DNA of 39,964 nt from Desulfobacteraceae bacterium. GTDB taxonomy: Bacteria > Desulfobacterota > DSM-4660 > Desulfatiglandales > Desulfatiglandaceae. Both the position numbers and the translations under genes were made by a program. Position 1 is the stretch's first letter, and each line of letters begins with the position of its first letter. This document shows, in pieces, positions 1 through 9,453 of this stretch. The DNA is taken from positions 1 through 39,964 of the forward strand of contig JAERTK010000212.1 in the NCBI GenBank assembly GCA_016844935.1. The letters run 5' to 3'. The notes beneath the pieces were generated by a model. That model had not been told where the DNA came from and searched no databases. It saw only the letters and a program-made list of their open reading frames with translations.

Positions 1-73
1 CACTAAATCCGGGATCACTGCTCCCGTTCCATTGGGTGACATTATAGCAGAGATATTACCGCAATTATAGGCT

Positions 74-1300
74 TTACCGAATTTTCAAAGAACAGTTGAA
101 AAAGGGAACTTTATTACTTGACTTTCCCCGGATTAACTTCAAGGTGATGTTTTCCATGTGTATCTTGAAAGGGGGCGCGTTATCTCCTGGCGTGTTTGAG
201 GCGGGTGCGGGTTTTTCCTGAGGTTTCGTCCCCAATATATTTTCCCAGCTGAGCCGGCCGTCTTTCCCCACCGCTGCGTTCAGGCTGCCGCCGGATAGGG
301 ATAGCTTTTCCACTGTCATGTCCCTTTCGGCCAGGTCAAAACGCCCCTTATCCACTCGAATGGCATCAATGGAAAGTGCGGCGTTTGGGGTGTTCAGCAC
401 CTTTAACGAGAGATTGTCAAGCTGCATGCTCAAATCATTGATTTTTACCTGCGGCGCTTCTGCCGTATAATCGAACCGGTAATGGCCCGCCATACCCAAT
501 ATCCCTTGGGGGACTTCTATTTTCAGGGTTTCTTTCAGAAAATTCCAGGCCACTTTTGTATGGATGTTTGTCAGCTTAAATTGCCCTTCGCTCCAGATGG
601 GGTGTAATGATATCTCACCGCTCCATTCCAGGGTTCCGTCATGGGGCAGTCGGGCCACAATTCGGTGCGGGCCCTTTTTTTCAGGCAGGGTGGTTAAATC
701 CGTAATTTCAAGATTGATGGGCTCGATGGGTATTTCCGCAGGTGTGGAGAGAGAGCGGTCGTGGATATGGATATGGCCGTTCACCAGCTGAATCCGCTCA
801 AAGTAAAGCCTGGGAGGAAGTGAATCGGCCTTAGGTTCCGGGGGGGGTGCATCGGAGCCGGGCGGTGAAAGATCTTGAACCAGACGATCCAGATTTACGG
901 ACTTGTCCGGTGCCACGTCTACCTGAAGGACCATGCCGTCCAGTGAAATATCGGAAAAGGTCCATGCCCAGCGAAACAGGCTTTTCAATTCAAAATCAAC
1001 AAAGAATCTGTTAAATGCCAGAATCCCTTTCCCATCAGACTCTTTCAACGCCAGATCGGATATTTCCAGTGTCATCACATATGGATTGAGTCGTATTTCT
1101 TCAATTTGGAGGGTGCGGTTCAAATCTTCTGCCACATAGTTCTTCAATTGGCGTTTAAGGATGTACGGCAGCAGAAAAAAGCCCGCCAGAGTGTAAATCA
1201 GGATGGAACAAACGGCAATGAGAAATGGTTTACTGGTGATGAAACGTCGCAAAACTGATTTCCCTCGTTCCGATGATGTGTTAGTCATTTCTTGTTCCAT
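74..1300 (-). CDS. DUF748/AsmA-like envelope protein, interrupted at its C-terminal side
   Basis: The 408-residue product has an N-terminal membrane anchor at about residues 25-50, followed by a long beta-rich periplasmic region typical of the DUF748/AsmA-like superfamily. Clues are the early 'RTLQIEEIRLNPYVMTLEI' segment and 'SFDxxxLSL'-like repeats later on. Family members are usually much longer, often about 1000 residues, and are thought to work in envelope or outer-membrane biogenesis. The frame stops at TAA soon after 'KVPFFNCSLKIR', where relatives normally continue. Beyond the stop another minus-strand frame is open to base 1 and reads 'NISAIMSPNGTGAVIPDL', which looks like family continuation. 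I infer a frameshift near position 70, either real or an assembly error. The remainder lies outside the window, so the full gene state cannot be judged. Confidence 0.65.
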   Translation of the reverse strand: MEQEMTNTSSERGKSVLRRFITSKPFLIAVCSILIYTLAGFFLLPYILKRQLKNYVAEDLNRTLQIEEIRLNPYVMTLEISDLALKESDGKGILAFNRFFVDFELKSLFRWAWTFSDISLDGMVLQVDVAPDKSVNLDRLVQDLSPPGSDAPPPEPKADSLPPRLYFERIQLVNGHIHIHDRSLSTPAEIPIEPINLEITDLTTLPEKKGPHRIVARLPHDGTLEWSGEISLHPIWSEGQFKLTNIHTKVAWNFLKETLKIEVPQGILGMAGHYRFDYTAEAPQVKINDLSMQLDNLSLKVLNTPNAALSIDAIRVDKGRFDLAERDMTVEKLSLSGGSLNAAVGKDGRLSWENILGTKPQEKPAPASNTPGDNAPPFKIHMENITLKLIRGKSSNKVPFFNCSLKIR

Positions 1301-1346
1301 GAGTATTGTCTTTTTTTTGAATGTGAACTAAATCGCTGACCTTCGG

Positions 1347-1898
1347 TCATGATGCGGGTGGATTTGACGAAAATGAAACGCTTGAAATTAAACCATAATC
1401 CCGTGCCATATGATCATTGATGACAGCAACCGCAGGAGTTGCTAACGCCCATGTTTTTACGGTGGCATGGAGCGCTTTGGATAGCGCTTCCTGTAATGGG
1501 GGGAGCCATTCCCATTTGCGGTGGTTGATGATGAGAATAAGTCGAAAATCCGAGGTGGAGAGATCCAATTCTCCATATGGCTCTGGGAGTTCTGTGGCGG
1601 TATGACGCTTCAAACAGCAAGCCAAACCCAGTGAAAAGGCATTAACGAATTTATCCCGAATTTCTTCGATAAACGCATCAAATTCGTGTTGTGCCAACGG
1701 TCTGGGCGTGCTTGATTTTGCTTCGACTATCCAAAGGGTAGTAGGCTTGTCCGACTTGAATCGCAACAACAAGAATTCGGCTATTTTTACGCCCTGCTGT
1801 AAACTCCCATATATCTTGCTTTTTTCGATGTAAAAGCAATGCCCTTCTTTAAAAGGGCCAAAGGTCATGCCAGACTCCATAATGGGCTCAGTTGTCAT
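1347..1898 (-). CDS. Small protein with PD-(D/E)xK-like E-x-K motif, partner of the AAA ATPase
   Basis: I do not recognise this 183-residue protein as a named family. It carries a beta-hairpin pattern, 'VKIAEFLLLR' followed by 'LWIVEAKSS', with E41, E59 and K61 in an arrangement resembling the E/D...E-x-K core of PD-(D/E)xK nucleases. The usual central Asp would be replaced by Glu. Its start overlaps the stop of the upstream AAA ATPase by 4 nt (ATGA), so the two are almost certainly translationally coupled. Two-gene ATPase plus nuclease-like modules are common in anti-phage defence. The nuclease reading is inference from a short motif only. A structural or regulatory partner of the ATPase is an alternative. 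Confidence 0.6.
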   Translation of the reverse strand: MTTEPIMESGMTFGPFKEGHCFYIEKSKIYGSLQQGVKIAEFLLLRFKSDKPTTLWIVEAKSSTPRPLAQHEFDAFIEEIRDKFVNAFSLGLACCLKRHTATELPEPYGELDLSTSDFRLILIINHRKWEWLPPLQEALSKALHATVKTWALATPAVAVINDHMARDYGLISSVSFSSNPPAS

Positions 1899-2908
1899 TG
1901 TAGTGCCATCCCCACCTCTTGTTTATAAAGATCAATGGATTCATTGATAATTGGATTATCCGGCATTTCATGCTTCAAGTCGGCATATTGCCATCCTGTG
2001 TTGTTTGCTGAAATGATCGGAATTGACATGTTTTTTCGTTGTGCTATCAAAAACAGCTTTTTAACAACGAAATAAGAATGGCTTGAGAGGAAAAACTGTA
2101 TGCTCCGTTCGGCCAGCTCCGCCACCACATCCATTAGTTGTGAGATTGCGGAGGGGTGCAGGGCCGATTCGGGTTCATCAATGAAAACAATCGACTTTTC
2201 TCCGAGATAGCGGTTTCCCAGAAGTGTGTCAAGAATGGCTATTTTCTTAACGCCTTCGGCTGTAACGCCGATTGGGAATTTCTGATTGCCTTTTTTGAAC
2301 TGCCAGCGCTCGGCCGTTTCATCGTACTCCACTTTCCCTCCTACAATCGTTTCAAGGTTTTTGCGGGCTTTTGAAAATGACGTATGTTTTCCGCCTCCGT
2401 TTGGCAATTGGCGAAGCGCGCGGGCAAGATCAAGATAAGTGTCATCAAAGCCAAACACCTGGTCTTGTTCACGGGATTTCAGAATGATGCGGTGCAGGGA
2501 AAGGACTTCTTTGGCGGGCAAGAAAACCGAATTGTTATCTTGAGGGGGAACATGATTTTCAATGGGTGAAATTTTTTTTGTTGTATCCCTGCCAAAGCCG
2601 TAGCGGAATAATTTATCGTCCATCGTGATGGAAAACTGGATGGGGCCATTTGCACCCTTGGTCACCAGATCGCCGATTTTCTCGGGTTGAAAGGTCCAGT
2701 AGAGTTTTTCGGCCAAAATTTCGGCCGCCGACCGTCTTTCATCTCCGCGTCGATACTCCTCCAGTGTGCGCACCGCGCTGTAAAGGGCCTTGAGCAGAAA
2801 GGTTTTTCCGCTGTCATTGGCACCGATCACCAGGTTGATTTTGCCGACATTTGACCATGCCATTTCCGTTAGTGGGCCGAAGTTTTCTATCTCTACATTA
2901 TCCAGCAC
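1895..2908 (-). CDS. AAA family ATPase (AAA_15/AAA_21, OLD-like, no TOPRIM)
   Basis: This is an SMC/RecF-type ATPase. It has Walker A 'GANDSGKT', a signature-like 'GVKKIAILDTLL', Walker B 'SIVFIDEPESALHP' and a following 'SSHSYFV' H-loop-like segment. A DNA-repair or defence ATPase such as OLD, Septu PtuA or Gabija GajA has the same core. There is no C-terminal TOPRIM nuclease, so activity would have to come from a partner, presumably the overlapping 183-residue protein. The open frame extends to an ATG at 2929, but the codons after it contain GAGGAG, which sits 7 nt before the GTG at 2908. I take that GTG as the start (337 residues). It lies 119 nt downstream of the restriction-methylation gene on the same strand, with an 8-bp inverted repeat (AACACTAT/ATAGTGTT) in between. 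Confidence 0.85.
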   Translation of the reverse strand: MLDNVEIENFGPLTEMAWSNVGKINLVIGANDSGKTFLLKALYSAVRTLEEYRRGDERRSAAEILAEKLYWTFQPEKIGDLVTKGANGPIQFSITMDDKLFRYGFGRDTTKKISPIENHVPPQDNNSVFLPAKEVLSLHRIILKSREQDQVFGFDDTYLDLARALRQLPNGGGKHTSFSKARKNLETIVGGKVEYDETAERWQFKKGNQKFPIGVTAEGVKKIAILDTLLGNRYLGEKSIVFIDEPESALHPSAISQLMDVVAELAERSIQFFLSSHSYFVVKKLFLIAQRKNMSIPIISANNTGWQYADLKHEMPDNPIINESIDLYKQEVGMALQ

Positions 2909-3027
2909 GGTTATTTCTCCTCGATTCATTATTTATGTCTTGTCGTCCGTGATCCGCTTTTCAACACTATTTTATTACTTATCAGAGTATAGAATGAAAA
3001 ATATAGTGTTTTTATTTGCTTAAATGC

Positions 3028-6000
3028 TTATCCTCCTTCTATTAGGTTGATTTCCTCTTCCGTCAGCATGTAGAGCCGGTAGGTGAGTTGATTCATGTCG
3101 TTTTCAGCCCGGGCGATTTCAGAATCCAATGCCTCGATGTTGGCGTCGATTCCGACCACCTGTTTTATGATGGCAGGGTTGCTCGTTTTGCGGAGTTTGA
3201 GGAGTAGTGATATCAGCCGGTTGGCATCAAACTTCTGGGTCACATTTGTGCGACGGGCTTTCTGCCGCCATTGAGCTACCATGAACATCGCTTCTTCTTC
3301 ATACAGGAAAATGCCCTCGATCAGCGTTATGCCATCGGCCATAAGTTTCAACTCGCCGTATTCATTTTTCACGGTTAACTTTACCCCAGGGAGTAGCATG
3401 GGATTGATTTGTTCCAGGTGGGCAGCCAGTTTCAACTTTCGCTGCAGCTTGGCCCAGGCAGTCAACTCTCGACCTTTCAACTCGGGGGGAGCGTTTTGTT
3501 TAAAGTCTTTCAGCGGTTTGACGTCGGCCCAGAGCCAATTTTCATTTTTCTTGTCGTCTTCGCATTGAGCGCTTTCAAGCCGTTTGTCGATCATCAACAT
3601 TAGATCACGCCGACGGGTGTGCAGGTCCTGCAGGCTTTTTGCTTTTTCTGCCACTTGGGCCTTTTCGTCTTCTGTGGTGTGGGGGATGGGGAGTGGCATG
3701 AGGAATTGTTTGTTTGCTTCGTAATATCCGCCTTCTTTTGCTTTTGCATGTCGTTTGAAAACAAAATTACAGACCGGCGCATTTAGCACTCCCTGTAAAA
3801 ATCTTGCTCCGATATGACTTTGTGCCAGAATTCCTCCGACGCGGACGTTGTTAGTTGCAAATACCCCCTCGCTGTCATAAAATACCGCCATCCTTGTGAC
3901 AGTTTCAGCTATTCCCAACTTCGGTTTGTCCATTTTTTCCAGGTTCATCGGTCGGGTATAACCATACCAACCTTCTTTGTTGTTCATCTTCCCTTTATCA
4001 CGTGCTCTCAATGCTTTTTCGTTTACTTTGAAATATCGCCAAGTATTCGGAAATTCCACTTTCATCCGTTTTTCGGGATATAACCGGGGGATGTCATTCT
4101 TGATTTCGTAGGGAAAAATGACGAAGGTTTCTGTTTTTGGCTTCGTATGCCGAACTGCTTCTGGACCAGAAACCAGCGGTTTCATGATCGAGTCTTCTAA
4201 CTCGAAAACCTCTGTCGTTTTTTTGCCTTTTGCATGAGAATATCGTCCAGGTCCCATACGGTTAAAGTGATAGAGATTGTCGGCACCGGTTTCAACACCC
4301 CTAAATCCAACAACCAAATTGGGAATATTGCCCAACCTTGTATAACGGTCATCAAGCGATGTCAGGAACTTCCGTTCCTTTTTCGAGGTCAGATTCCAAA
4401 CAACTTCCGGGGAAATTTCATCATATTGGACTGTATCGTCAATTTTGCTCCAATCTACGCCGGATATGTCGCCATCAGGTGCAAAGAAGCAATTGAAAGA
4501 ATTATTTTTTGAACCCGAATAAAATTGAAGAGCGGTGTAGGTGATCGCTTCTTTGAATACCTGAAAACTCTTAAAATCAATCCAGCGGTCCAAACGACCT
4601 TCCTTGTGGATTTTTCGCCTCAATCCCTTCCCGTACTCGCTGATGATCCACAGATTCGGCGCAATATATCCCATTTTTCCATTGGCATTCAGCAATTCAA
4701 TGCCACGTTCAATAAAGGGTAAATACAAATCAAAGCTGCCGGTCTGGGTGCTTTCGTACAGGTAGCTACCGTCTTTTCGCCGAGCATTAAGCAAGTATTC
4801 CGACACATCCTCCTGGATGCGCCGAAAATGTTTAAAAGTGACATACGGTGGATTGCCGATAACGCAATCGAAGCCGGGGTCTTCCCCTTCATAGATTTCC
4901 GGGAAGGCCTCTTCCCAATCGAAAGTATTGACGCGTTCCTGTTCATCCTCGTCGAACAGGTCTCGATTGATGCCCACCTGGCGGTAGAAATCATGTCCGA
5001 TCAGACTGTTTCCACAACGGATATTTCGGTCCAGGGAGGTGAGCGGTTGATCCGGAAGGGCCGTATGCAGCCAGAGGGCCAGCCGTGTGATCTCCACCGA
5101 CTCAGCGTTGATGTCCGTGCCATAGATGTTTTTTGACAGTACGGCGCGCATGGCCGAATGGGTGTCGAAAAGCCCCGTGACGCCAGTAACGCGCTCCAAC
5201 TCCTTGACAATCCATTGTCGTTCTTCGTAGAGATATTTGAACGCTTGGATCAAAAAGGCCCCGGATCCGCATGCCGGATCCACGACCCTCAATTTGTCCA
5301 ACCGTCGGCGGTATTGCTGCAAGATCTTTTCGTATTCGCCTACCAACCGGGCGGAGCGGCCATCCTTGCGGTGCGCGTCGATCTGTTCATCGGTTACGTT
5401 GGTGAATTTGTTGAAGCCAAGTTCCTTGCTGATTTCAAGAAGCCGGGCGCCTACAGTTTCCTCGACAATATAATGGGTTACCCATTCCGGCGTGTAATAC
5501 ACCCCGTCGCGCTTGCGTTTGGTGATTTCGGTCAGAGATTCCCGACCTTCGGCGTGGGCTTCCATCACTTCCAGGTCAGTGATGCTCTGCTCAAAGATAC
5601 GGCCCATGGCGGTGAGGGTAAGCGTACGTCCCGCGCCGTCATCCGCTGTTCCGAAGTTGTACTTGGCCGAAAAATAAAGCAGGGTCTTTGGGTACTGAAG
5701 AAGCCGTTGAGTGCTCTGCCCCTGATTCTGCTCACAAAAAACCTGGTTTGGAATCTTCAAGGCGTCCATCTCCGGGTCTTCTGCAAACAGCCCGCCGTTG
5801 AATTTATTGATACGTTCAGCACCGAAAGGTGAGCCTTTCCGCATGGCGAAGAATAGCTGCTTGAGCATATTCCAGGCTTGATCGGATGTCGGATTATAGA
5901 ACTTGCTTGCTCCCACTTCGATCAGCACGTCGCGCAGAATATTGGGTGGAAAGCCCAACTCACGGCCCATGTCCTCGCAATAGAGGATGAATAGGCAGCG

Positions 6001-6870
6001 GTCAAGGATTCGCTGGGTGAATTTGACCAGCCGTCGCAATCGGCCCTCCAGATCGTATTGCGGATTGTGTTCGCGCAAAGCCTTGTAAACGGCTTCACGG
6101 AAGGCATGGTATTCCCCGTAAAATTCGTTTTCCAAAGCCTGTTCATGGGTGATCTGTTCGCTCAGAAGTTTTTCGAGCTGTGATTTTCCGCTGGTGGCCA
6201 GTAGCCACTTGGAATGAAAGGTGCGGTAAAACAGGAACCGCTGAAACAACGCCTCTGCGCTGTCTTCCAGGAGAGGAACGGCTGGATCGCTTTTTTCGGG
6301 TTTGATGATAAAACGTTGGTATTGGGACTTGTTGCCGTAAACATAGAGCCTGAATTCATTCATGTCCGTCACAAGTCCCCAGGTCGGAAGAATCGGTGAA
6401 ATCAGGCCTGTGCGGGATTCGCGAAGGTAGTCGAGACACTGGTCAACGGGTGATCGGGCATTGGGACGGCTCGTTTGTGGCTTGTCCAGACCGGAGCTAT
6501 CGTCTTTGAACTCTCCCAGCACTTGGGGGGTCTCCGCCATATGGTCTCGGCCAAAATAACCCAGCGCTACGTCGGCCGCGCCTGTACTGCCTCTTTGCCC
6601 TGCGCCTTTAACGGGAAATTGTTGTTGGAGGGTGTAGCCATATGCCTTCTTACCTTCTCCGCTGGCGAAATAGCCCCAGGTTTGTTTGAAAAACACTTCG
6701 ATGAATGCTGTTTCCGATGCGGTCTCTTTTTGCCAGTCCTTGTCGCCCCAGTTTTTCAGGCGGAAGTGAAGTGCCTCCGCTTCCTTAGATTTCTTGAAAT
6801 TTTCATAGTCTTCAGCCCAGATCGAACGAAGGTAGGTGGTGCTGAACAGTGGTTGGTTTTTTTCCGGCAA
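3028..6870 (-). CDS. Type IIG restriction endonuclease-methyltransferase (Eco57I/PglX-like)
   Basis: This is a single-chain restriction-modification or BREX PglX-like enzyme of 1280 residues. At the N-terminus E58, D100 and E120-F-K122 ('VLGEFK') form a PD-(D/E)xK nuclease pattern. 'GVYYTPEWV' at about 456-464 precedes the N6-adenine methyltransferase core, with SAM motif I 'DPACGSGAF' at 531-539 and catalytic 'NPPY' at 673-676. The C-terminal 450 residues should hold the target recognition region. Length and order fit type IIG enzymes, which cut and methylate with one polypeptide. A PglX of a BREX system is less likely because no pglZ, brxC or brxL is adjacent. It is the first gene of a leftward group with the AAA ATPase and E-x-K protein, and a TTGACA promoter lies upstream. 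Confidence 0.88.
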   Translation of the reverse strand: MPEKNQPLFSTTYLRSIWAEDYENFKKSKEAEALHFRLKNWGDKDWQKETASETAFIEVFFKQTWGYFASGEGKKAYGYTLQQQFPVKGAGQRGSTGAADVALGYFGRDHMAETPQVLGEFKDDSSGLDKPQTSRPNARSPVDQCLDYLRESRTGLISPILPTWGLVTDMNEFRLYVYGNKSQYQRFIIKPEKSDPAVPLLEDSAEALFQRFLFYRTFHSKWLLATSGKSQLEKLLSEQITHEQALENEFYGEYHAFREAVYKALREHNPQYDLEGRLRRLVKFTQRILDRCLFILYCEDMGRELGFPPNILRDVLIEVGASKFYNPTSDQAWNMLKQLFFAMRKGSPFGAERINKFNGGLFAEDPEMDALKIPNQVFCEQNQGQSTQRLLQYPKTLLYFSAKYNFGTADDGAGRTLTLTAMGRIFEQSITDLEVMEAHAEGRESLTEITKRKRDGVYYTPEWVTHYIVEETVGARLLEISKELGFNKFTNVTDEQIDAHRKDGRSARLVGEYEKILQQYRRRLDKLRVVDPACGSGAFLIQAFKYLYEERQWIVKELERVTGVTGLFDTHSAMRAVLSKNIYGTDINAESVEITRLALWLHTALPDQPLTSLDRNIRCGNSLIGHDFYRQVGINRDLFDEDEQERVNTFDWEEAFPEIYEGEDPGFDCVIGNPPYVTFKHFRRIQEDVSEYLLNARRKDGSYLYESTQTGSFDLYLPFIERGIELLNANGKMGYIAPNLWIISEYGKGLRRKIHKEGRLDRWIDFKSFQVFKEAITYTALQFYSGSKNNSFNCFFAPDGDISGVDWSKIDDTVQYDEISPEVVWNLTSKKERKFLTSLDDRYTRLGNIPNLVVGFRGVETGADNLYHFNRMGPGRYSHAKGKKTTEVFELEDSIMKPLVSGPEAVRHTKPKTETFVIFPYEIKNDIPRLYPEKRMKVEFPNTWRYFKVNEKALRARDKGKMNNKEGWYGYTRPMNLEKMDKPKLGIAETVTRMAVFYDSEGVFATNNVRVGGILAQSHIGARFLQGVLNAPVCNFVFKRHAKAKEGGYYEANKQFLMPLPIPHTTEDEKAQVAEKAKSLQDLHTRRRDLMLMIDKRLESAQCEDDKKNENWLWADVKPLKDFKQNAPPELKGRELTAWAKLQRKLKLAAHLEQINPMLLPGVKLTVKNEYGELKLMADGITLIEGIFLYEEEAMFMVAQWRQKARRTNVTQKFDANRLISLLLKLRKTSNPAIIKQVVGIDANIEALDSEIARAENDMNQLTYRLYMLTEEEINLIEGG

Positions 6871-7007
6871 AATGGGTCTCTATATTGTTGAACAGTTCAA
6901 GAGTCTGGGTGTCCGCATCTACGAAACTTGATTTCTAAAATGTTGCGGAGTTTGATATCAACCTGTTTAAAAAGAAACAAAAAAGAGGCAGCGAATAGCC
7001 TAACGAT

Positions 7008-7036
7008 GTTTAATCACAAGCAAAATATTCTGTCAA
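7008..7036 (-). promoter_or_regulatory. Candidate sigma70 promoter of the restriction-methylation gene
   Basis: On the minus strand a perfect -35 TTGACA (7036-7031) is followed after 17 nt by TTAAAC (7013-7008), a weak -10 preceded by TGTGA. It would give a leader of roughly 130 nt before the gene starting at 6870. The -10 matches only 3 of 6 consensus bases, so this is tentative. Confidence 0.35.
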
Positions 7037-7040
7037 TAAT

Positions 7041-7967
7041 TTAGACGCTGCATTTTAGATCCTGGGAAAAGTACCGAACCAAAGCCCGCTTTCTCCCTGT
7101 GACACGCTGGTACTTTTCATTGGGGTACCCCAGTGCGATGACGGCATAGGTATTTTCATCGCCCGGTATGCCCATCCACCTGAGAATACGCCTGTCCCGT
7201 TTCATGGCCTCAACGGCAAAACCGATAAGGCAGGTGCCAAGGCCCAAAACGTGGGCTGATAGCAGAATATTCTGGGTGGCCAGAAGGGCATCTTCGGCCG
7301 GGCAGGAGGCCTCTTTTTTGCTCCCCACCACTATGGCGGCGGCTGCCCCGTGAAACAGCAGGTCTTTCCCTTCCTTTTCCCATAAATCAAGACCGTCGCG
7401 GATGCTTTCGTAGTGGTTCTGGAAATAGTGTTCCAATTCCGATTTGCCCAATAGCGCCAGACCTTTCCTCAGAAAAGCATTTTCAGCGGTCCGGTTCATT
7501 TTACGGAAAAAACCGGCGACCCACTGGGCCAGTTGCAAAACGGCCAGGCGGTCGGGAAGTAGGGTAAACGTCCACTGCTGGGAGTTGGTTCCGGAAGGGG
7601 CTGAAATCCCGATTTTCACCAGGTCTTCCAGAATATCCTTTGGAACCGCTTTGGCCTGGTAGTTCCGGCAGGAACGTCTGGATTGCATGAGGTTGACCAG
7701 GTCCCGGATATTGCCATCCCCATGGGGTAGCCAGGTGGGATCGGCTTCAAATGTCTCGAAGGTGGATAGCGCCGGGTTCAGCGAGGTCACCTGTATGGCA
7801 CCGGTGGGGCACACAGCCATGCAGTGGCCGCAGTTAAGGGACTCCGTGCCGGTGACCACGGCCTTTTTCCCCTCCATGGTGATGGTGTCAGACGGGCAGA
7901 CCGTCATACACAGGCCGCATCCGTTGCAGAGCGCCTCATCAATGGTGGTTGTGACGGCTTTTTCCAT
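7041..7967 (-). CDS. Ferredoxin-nitroreductase fusion protein
   Basis: The 308-residue protein starts with two 4Fe-4S motifs, 'CNGCGLCMTVCP' and 'CGHCMAVCP', in the first 55 residues. These are followed by a nitroreductase domain with the FMN-binding 'SRRSCRNY' near its start and 'ISAPSGTNSQQWTF' a little later. Such proteins are cytoplasmic flavoproteins that move electrons from low-potential iron-sulfur clusters to nitro, quinone or unsaturated substrates. They are common in strict anaerobes. The substrate cannot be told from sequence. A strong GGAGGAG lies about 10 nt before the ATG. The gene stands alone between the defence group and the polysaccharide operon. Confidence 0.88.
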   Translation of the reverse strand: MEKAVTTTIDEALCNGCGLCMTVCPSDTITMEGKKAVVTGTESLNCGHCMAVCPTGAIQVTSLNPALSTFETFEADPTWLPHGDGNIRDLVNLMQSRRSCRNYQAKAVPKDILEDLVKIGISAPSGTNSQQWTFTLLPDRLAVLQLAQWVAGFFRKMNRTAENAFLRKGLALLGKSELEHYFQNHYESIRDGLDLWEKEGKDLLFHGAAAAIVVGSKKEASCPAEDALLATQNILLSAHVLGLGTCLIGFAVEAMKRDRRILRWMGIPGDENTYAVIALGYPNEKYQRVTGRKRALVRYFSQDLKCSV

Positions 7968-8136
7968 GTTTTTCTGGCTCCTCCGAGAGGGTCGGTCCCT
8001 GATTAGAAAGCTGACAGACCATGGTTAAAAGGTTTCGCGGCGGCTTTGACATCATGTCATTCATACCGGAACCTCCACCCGAATGCGGGGCTTGTTCAGT
8101 GTACTCTTGAGAGCCCTTTCCACCATCTAAGAGATC

Positions 8137-9441
8137 TCATGGGGAGACCAATCCTGCGGTGAGTCTGTTTCCCAGTCGCCGGATGCCCGAACTCAGAAGG
8201 CACATACACGCGAAATACACCGGGAACGTCATTTCCAACGGTCCCCTGAAAAGGATAAAGTCAAAGGAATACATGAACATGCCGTGAATGAGGAACATCT
8301 CGTATGAAATCCTGCCACTGTAGACCAGGAATCTGCTGTACCATCCGAAGCGCAGCCCCAGGGTGGGGATAAGAACGACCGCCAGGGCGAGAATAAGAGA
8401 GGCGAGATTGCCGAATGTCCACCCGGCCACGTTCTCACGCCCCGCAAGGGCCTCATGAAAGACCCAGATCAAATAGGGGCCGATGACGGCAAGAACAAAC
8501 AGCACGGCGATCAACTCCCGTGAAAAACGGATTCTGGCTTTTTGAAGGAATGCATGGCCAAAAACCCCGATCCCGCACAGCAGCACAAGGAGCCCCACAC
8601 CCCTGAAGCCGGGCTCCATCAATCGGTCTGACAGCTCAAAGGTGATCGGTGACAGGAAGATGCCCGCCGCGATCACGAGTACCGGAAGCATGAGATTTTT
8701 CTCCACAAACCGCTGGAAAAGCGCCGCCACTGCCTCCCTGTGAAATCCCATCCAGCAACCCAGCGGGAAACTGAATGCGTTGATCTTCATGGAGGGCGAC
8801 AGCCGGGGGATCGTCAGCATGGCCAGGGCAGCCAGGAACAGAACCGCCACTTTGCCGTTGTCGCTCATTTTCAACCGGAAGGTGATGAAAATCAGACAGT
8901 ACCAGAAGAAAATGAACTGGACAAACCACATGTTCCGGTCCACGGCGGGAAGATTCACCACAATTCGAGCCAGGTCCTTAATCATACTGGAATCCGGCGC
9001 TAAAAGAATATGTGTGAGTAAAACCCCAGGGACCATGACGAGGAGTACCGGAATATAAATCCGGGTGATCCGTTGGAAGAAGAACCCTTGAATGCCCTTC
9101 CGTTTAAGCGATTGACTCAATCCATACCCCGACAGCATGAGGAAAAGGGTCACACCGACGGATCCGAGATGTCTCAGGTGGTTCAGGTCGGGGTAGGGCT
9201 CCAGGGTGTGCCCGAACAGATGCCCCACCAGGATCATCAGGATGGCGATCCCCTTCATTTGATCCGTCTGGGGAATGGAAAAGGGGGTATCTTTCGACCC
9301 CCGCTTCAAACTCACTGCGGTAAGCAACGCATAAAAGCAAAACAGGAAGATCACCAGCAGCAGGGGGGATTCCACCTGCAGCCTGGTGTGATCGTGATTC
9401 ACGAAGAGGGTTTGAAGATTTACGCCGAATAGATCGTTCAC
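8137..9441 (-). CDS. Acyltransferase 3 family membrane protein (OafA/YrhL type)
   Basis: This 434-residue multi-spanning membrane protein carries the acyltransferase-3 signature 'ILVGHLFGH' with the conserved histidine, then 'LFLMLSGYGLSQSLKRK'. About ten hydrophobic segments follow. Family members transfer acetyl or other acyl groups to sugars of O-antigen, capsule or exopolysaccharide on the membrane. The start is GTG at 9441, preceded by GGAGGA, and lies 12 nt after the stop of the upstream glycosyltransferase. It is therefore the last gene of an operon running from 13664 leftward. The role is presumably O-acylation of the glycan made by this operon. Confidence 0.85.
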   Translation of the reverse strand: MNDLFGVNLQTLFVNHDHTRLQVESPLLLVIFLFCFYALLTAVSLKRGSKDTPFSIPQTDQMKGIAILMILVGHLFGHTLEPYPDLNHLRHLGSVGVTLFLMLSGYGLSQSLKRKGIQGFFFQRITRIYIPVLLVMVPGVLLTHILLAPDSSMIKDLARIVVNLPAVDRNMWFVQFIFFWYCLIFITFRLKMSDNGKVAVLFLAALAMLTIPRLSPSMKINAFSFPLGCWMGFHREAVAALFQRFVEKNLMLPVLVIAAGIFLSPITFELSDRLMEPGFRGVGLLVLLCGIGVFGHAFLQKARIRFSRELIAVLFVLAVIGPYLIWVFHEALAGRENVAGWTFGNLASLILALAVVLIPTLGLRFGWYSRFLVYSGRISYEMFLIHGMFMYSFDFILFRGPLEMTFPVYFACMCLLSSGIRRLGNRLTAGLVSP

Positions 9442-9453
9442 AGGTCCTCCATG

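Noticed and set aside
5158-5832. A 224-codon plus-strand open frame
   Set aside because: It is antisense to the methyltransferase core of the type IIG gene and has no protein-family features.
3028-6870. BREX phage-defence system based on a PglX-like methylase
   Set aside because: No pglZ, brxC, brxL or brxA gene is adjacent, and the protein has its own N-terminal nuclease motif, so type IIG is the better reading.
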